The notes under the pieces are model-generated. The model ran no database searches. It had not been told where the DNA came from and was given only the letters and a program-made list of their open reading frames with translations. Shown here in pieces: positions 62,058 to 64,000 of a DNA stretch of 64,000 nt. Source of the DNA: Achatina immaculata (lineage: Eukaryota; Mollusca; Gastropoda; Stylommatophora; Achatinidae); NCBI GenBank assembly GCA_009760885.1, contig CM019691.1, forward strand, positions 30,436,314-30,500,313, written 5' to 3'. A program made the position numbers and the translations under genes. Within the stretch, counting starts at the first letter, position 1. Each line of letters starts with the position of its first letter.

Positions 62058-62096
62058 ATTGTCTCAGATAGTTAGTTTTGTTGTCTTCTTTTTCTT

Positions 62097-62159
62097 AATA
62101 AAGGATGTAAAATACACCTGCAATTTACTGTGCTGACCTACATAATAATATCAAATAAA
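62097..62159 (+). terminator. Poly(A) signals of the integrin gene
   Basis: AATAAA occurs at 62097-62102 and 62154-62159, 40 and 97 bases after the stop codon. Either gives a very short 3' UTR. The actual cleavage site cannot be seen. Confidence 0.6.
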
Positions 62160-62243
62160 ATGAAATGATAATTAGTTTATGTGAAGACTGACACATTTAA
62201 AAACAAAATTTTGTTAAGGGTTAAATCATAATTTTATATTATT

Positions 62244-62945
62244 TTAACTCTTCCTGTGCCCAAGAAAAAAACGCGGACGTTCCCATTCGTGCCACACAAA
62301 AAGCACGGGTCCTGATCTGTATAGTGGGTATAGTTGTAAAATGGAATGGAAAACAGTATTTACATGTACTTCCATGTACTTATTATGTTTCAAAGTATAA
62401 CTAAATGTATGAAAATTTCATAAATGCAGAGTTGTTTTAGAAAAAATAAGTAATGTGGTGTTTTTAGACAATGATTGTGCCTAGCTCACCATCTGCTAGG
62501 TCTAGATATGCAACTACTTACCATCTGAGATGTCTAGATCTGCTTGTCGATCTCGTATTGTGATTCTATGTTGCATTCTCGCTAAATTAATGTCTGAAAT
62601 AACATACTAACTATTTCTACAGTGGTCTAATATGTCTAAATCTACTTAGGATACATTCAAGAGCAGTGGGGTGGTCACAGGCCATGTCCATACCCCTATC
62701 TACATCATCAAAAATTGAAAAATTTCGATGTTTCTCTTCCTTTTTCTCGCTCAGCATCGCTCGTAACTAAGGACTCTTCCACCATTTTGAAAAGTGTCAC
62801 TGGAAACGCGAACGAAATATGTACAATCTAAATGTTACACCGGTTGGTTTTATTGAAACTAATGAATTGTCACTATAACGACTATGGCACGCAACTCAAT
62901 AACCGGAAATTCTCACTATAGCGACTATGGCATGGGAAGAGTTAA
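62244..62945 (+). mobile_element. piggyBac-like MITE, family A, copy 4
   Basis: TTAA at both ends (62244-62247, 62942-62945); right end ATGGGAAGAGTTAA. It is nearly the reverse complement of 56147-56847. On its minus strand it carries the same ATGGTGGAAGAGTCC start. It is 85 bases beyond the second poly(A) signal. Confidence 0.9.
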
Positions 62946-63219
62946 ATAAACTCCTGATTTCTTTTTTACTTATATTACTATGTAATTTTATTTTGTGGAA
63001 TTCTGTTGTACTTTAATTGTTCATTTAAGAAGGAATAATTATTATCGCTGTTTTTTTTTTATCTCAGAGGGGATTGAGAAGTTTTTACAGACAGTACAGA
63101 AAATTTATGGTTTCAAATTCAATTATTTTAAAACAAAAACAATGTTCTGATTTTTTTTTCAGATAAGTTTTTAGCTCCATAATAAGGAATTAACAGCAGA
63201 GTCAACTAAAGTATTGGAC
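62946..63219. other. Downstream flank, nothing recognised
   Basis: Intergenic sequence after the integrin gene, AT-rich. Confidence 0.4.
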
Positions 63220-63712
63220 TCACTCTCTCTCTCTCTCTGAACCTTAAGTGCCCAGGGCACATGGGGCTTCCGCAGGAGTTTTCCACAAATGCCTGTCCTT
63301 CGCCTTTTTTTCTGTTCTTGCCCAGGTGAGCCCTCTATTGCTCAACATCCTTTCTGTTGTTCTTCTCCATGTCTCTTTTGGTCTACCCTTACTTCTATTC
63401 CCCTGTGGTGTCCATCTTAGTGCTATTTTTGGTAGTGAGTTGTCAGTCATTCGGAGCACATGTCCCAACCATCGCCAGCATCTTTCCTCAATAATTGTTG
63501 TCAGTGGCTTCATCTGCATTTCTGCCAATAAGATGTTATTTCTTATGGTGTTTGGCCAAAATATTTTTCTAATTCTTCGTAAACATTTAGTCTGGAAAGA
63601 ATTCAACTTGTTTTCTATGGTTTTGGTGATTTTCCAGCATTCACTTCCATAGAGTAGTACACTTAGAACATTACTCTTAAATATCCTGATTTTTGTATTT
63701 GTGCTTAGTTTT
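63220..63712 (-). mobile_element. RTE-type LINE 3' fragment (family 1) with 12-bp TSD
   Basis: Minus frame 63244-63726 encodes LLYGSECWKITKTIENKLNS, LRRIRKIFWPNTIRNNILLA and SKGRPKETWRRTTERMLSNR. The tail is (CT)n on this strand. AAAGTATTGGAC is duplicated exactly at 63208-63219 and 63713-63724. The frame is intact across the fragment, which points to a recent insertion. Confidence 0.93.
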
Positions 63713-63724
63713 AAAGTATTGGAC

Positions 63725-64000
63725 AATACTTTATAAATGGAACATTTATAAGTTTTTGTTGGTTTATAATTGTTAGATTTTTAGGCAGTCTATGTTAAAA
63801 AAAAAGAAAAAACTGCAGTTACGTATATGGGATATAAAGTATAGTAAAGAACATCAGGTTTTTAAAAAATTGTGTCCAAGATCAGCAAAATTTTACTGTT
63901 GTTTTGATTTGTTTTCTTTTGTTTGTTTGTTTTACCATCATACAGAAAATATTTGAGTTCTTCATGTTGTGTGCTATTAGGACAAGGTTTTTTTCATAAT
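63725..64000. other. Window end, nothing recognised
   Basis: AT-rich intergenic sequence with no gene or repeat identified. Confidence 0.4.

Overview
This window is intron-rich, AT-rich animal DNA, not bacterial or viral. One host gene runs left to right across almost all of it: an integrin alpha subunit. Its last exons are the clearest genes here, ending in a transmembrane helix, a GFFKR membrane-proximal motif and a stop codon at 62055-62057, followed by poly(A) signals. The 5' part (promoter, signal peptide, propeller blades 1-2) lies upstream of base 1. Everything else is introns filled with transposable elements. Non-LTR retrotransposons of RTE and Jockey type, mariners, hAT and piggyBac-like MITEs and tRNA-derived SINEs suggest an invertebrate, possibly a mollusc or another lophotrochozoan. 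That placement is inference only.

Gene layout: I place 28 exons, 27 of them with matching GT/AG sites and reading phase and one 24-nt microexon that is weaker. In protein order they give the W2-W3 loop, blade 3 (exon 14193-14241), the blade 3-4 connector, and blade 4 (19600-20832). Blades 5 to 7 follow (21549-32457), then thigh (34364-40263), calf-1 (41973-51042) and calf-2 (52356-60443). Calf-2 contains an RRKR furin-type heavy/light chain site. Transmembrane and tail exons close the gene (60777-62057). Propeller details (GSWYWQ, the GQLF connector, DxDGDxxD calcium loops) resemble the RGD-binding PS2/alphaV/alpha5 group.

The most interesting biology is at the ligand face of the propeller. 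Two 87-nt exons, 15928-16014 and 16075-16161, lie 60 bp apart and encode alternative versions of the blade 3-4 connector. This is the place where vertebrate alpha3/6/7 X1/X2 and fly PS2 exon 8 are alternatively spliced. A second pair of paralogous exons (427-506 and 11132-11193) encodes alternative versions of the preceding W2-W3 loop. The two members cannot be spliced together in frame. A single 49-nt constitutive exon separates the two switches, so four propeller variants are possible. One exon, carrying the calcium-binding loop of blade 6, could not be found between 23008 and 29751.

Repeats: several RTE families occur, mostly 5'-truncated, ending in short tandem repeats (AG, TTCA, ATC or AT). 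A piggyBac-like MITE family has TTAA target duplications (six copies), one inserted in an RTE copy whose empty site is present nearby. There are two hAT MITE families, one with an internally expanded minisatellite. One mariner has an in-frame internal deletion, and another is full-length with stop codons that look like CpG decay. A 1.9-kb direct duplication flanks a Jockey fragment. Large tandem arrays (27-bp, 55-bp and 18-bp units) create long open frames that are not genes.
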